A stretch of 14,100 bases of DNA from an uncultured Lachnospiraceae bacterium (GTDB lineage Bacteria; Bacillota; Clostridia; Lachnospirales; Lachnospiraceae): positions 1 to 14,100 of the forward strand of contig CAJUQB010000116.1 in NCBI GenBank assembly GCA_910588285.1, read 5' to 3'. The first letter of the stretch is position 1. Every line of letters starts with the position of its first letter. A program made the translations under genes and the position numbers. The notes beneath the pieces are model-generated. The model searched no databases, was not told the origin of the DNA, and worked only from the letters and a program-made list of their open reading frames with translations. Shown here in pieces: positions 13,657 through 14,100 of the stretch.

Positions 13657-13694
13657 AAAGAAAAACGCTGCAACCGAAAAGAATTGCAACGCTT
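13657..13694 (-). terminator. Intrinsic terminator of the XRE regulator gene
   Basis: On the minus strand AAGCGTTGCAA pairs with TTGCAGCGTTT (11 pairs, two of them G-U) around a 10-base loop, and the RNA continues TTTTCTTTT. It lies 33 bases after the XRE stop codon and separates that gene from the ABC fragment. Confidence 0.75.
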
Positions 13695-13727
13695 CCTAAA
13701 TCCCTATGTAATTTTGCCGGACAGCAG

Positions 13728-14081
13728 TTATTCTCCCTCACACTCAACCTCTGCAATCTCCCGCGCCGTGGCGGTGACTATCCGTATTCCCGTATCGCTC
13801 ATATCGTCCAGCAGCGCGTCAAGCTGCCGCCGCTGGGTATTCTTCCCGGCGGGCTGCTTCAAAAGGAATTGGTCTACCGAGATATTGTAACGCAGCATAA
13901 GCTCAAAGAATATCTGTAAACTGGGGTGCTGCCCCTTATTCTCAATATTCGCAAGGTAGCGCGGGGATATATACATTTCGTCGCATACCTTTTTCCGGCT
14001 CTCCTTGCGCCCTGTCCGTGCCGCCTTGATTGCCGCCCCAAAAGTCTTGAAATCGTATTGTGGTACTGGTCTTTTTGCCAT
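13728..14081 (-). CDS. XRE-family HTH regulator of the Tn1549/ICE type
   Basis: A 117-residue DNA-binding protein. The N-terminal half (about 12-70) is a helix-turn-helix of the Cro/CI type, with KKVCDEMYISPRYLANIENK as recognition region and GQHPSLQIFFELMLRYNISV after it. The C-terminal part (KNTQRRQLDALLDDM...) is the Arg-rich helix typical of this group. The opening MAKRPVPQYDFKTFG and the IENKGQHPSLQ block are hallmarks of the small regulator found in Tn1549-like integrative conjugative elements of Clostridia. GAGGG lies about 8 bases before the ATG, and a terminator follows the gene. It points to an integrative element or its remains running off the right edge. Confidence 0.9.
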   Translation of the reverse strand: MAKRPVPQYDFKTFGAAIKAARTGRKESRKKVCDEMYISPRYLANIENKGQHPSLQIFFELMLRYNISVDQFLLKQPAGKNTQRRQLDALLDDMSDTGIRIVTATAREIAEVECEGE

Positions 14082-14100
14082 AGTTATTCACCCTCTTACA

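Overview
The window looks like a chromosomal stretch from a gut-type Lachnospiraceae (Clostridia). This rests on Shine-Dalgarno sites of the AGGAGG type, low-GC-Gram-positive protein families (AgrC-like kinase, LytTR regulator, GPH-type transporter, Geobacillus-like GH36), a moderately GC-rich backbone, and a Tn1549-type regulator at the right edge. Almost every gene lies on the minus strand, so transcription runs from high to low coordinates; the exception is a small membrane protein gene at 12337-12567.

Region by region, left to right: (1) 71-3437 is a sugar-use operon: a GH36 alpha-galactosidase followed by its probable LacI-family repressor, closed by a strong bidirectional terminator. 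A cre/LacI-type operator lies just ahead of the galactosidase start and an orphan LexA-like box lies further upstream. (2) About 3500-5750 is an AT-rich island holding HAD phosphatase, GNAT acetyltransferase and NUDIX hydrolase genes in one direction. Both borders look like mobile-DNA scars: degenerate coding tails, a tandem 11-bp repeat and long hairpins. (3) 5948-8990 is the most unusual segment. A LytTR response regulator and an AgrC-like histidine kinase overlap by 4 bp, and downstream of them lies a 256-residue protein with a flagellar-cap (FliD C-terminal)-like middle and Gly/Tyr/Ser-rich ends. The regulator's promoter carries 21-bp-period repeats, and a 9-base copy of the same element lies at a similar distance ahead of the FliD-like gene. 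I infer one signalling unit acting on a surface or secreted protein. (4) 9094-12074 is ordinary housekeeping: MFS transporter, then membrane-anchored glycerophosphodiester phosphodiesterase, then exonuclease III, with a perfect 16-bp inverted repeat between the last two. (5) 12337-14100 is a scar zone: the small membrane protein gene, a 166-bp MITE-like hairpin element that cuts off the start of a minus-strand gene, an ABC-transporter ATPase fragment lacking both ends, and an XRE regulator of the Tn1549/ICE kind.

Most start codons were chosen by Shine-Dalgarno position and family N-terminus, and several are shorter than the longest open frame. Nothing here has been searched against a database; family calls rest on motifs read by eye. 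No tRNA, rRNA or CRISPR array was seen.
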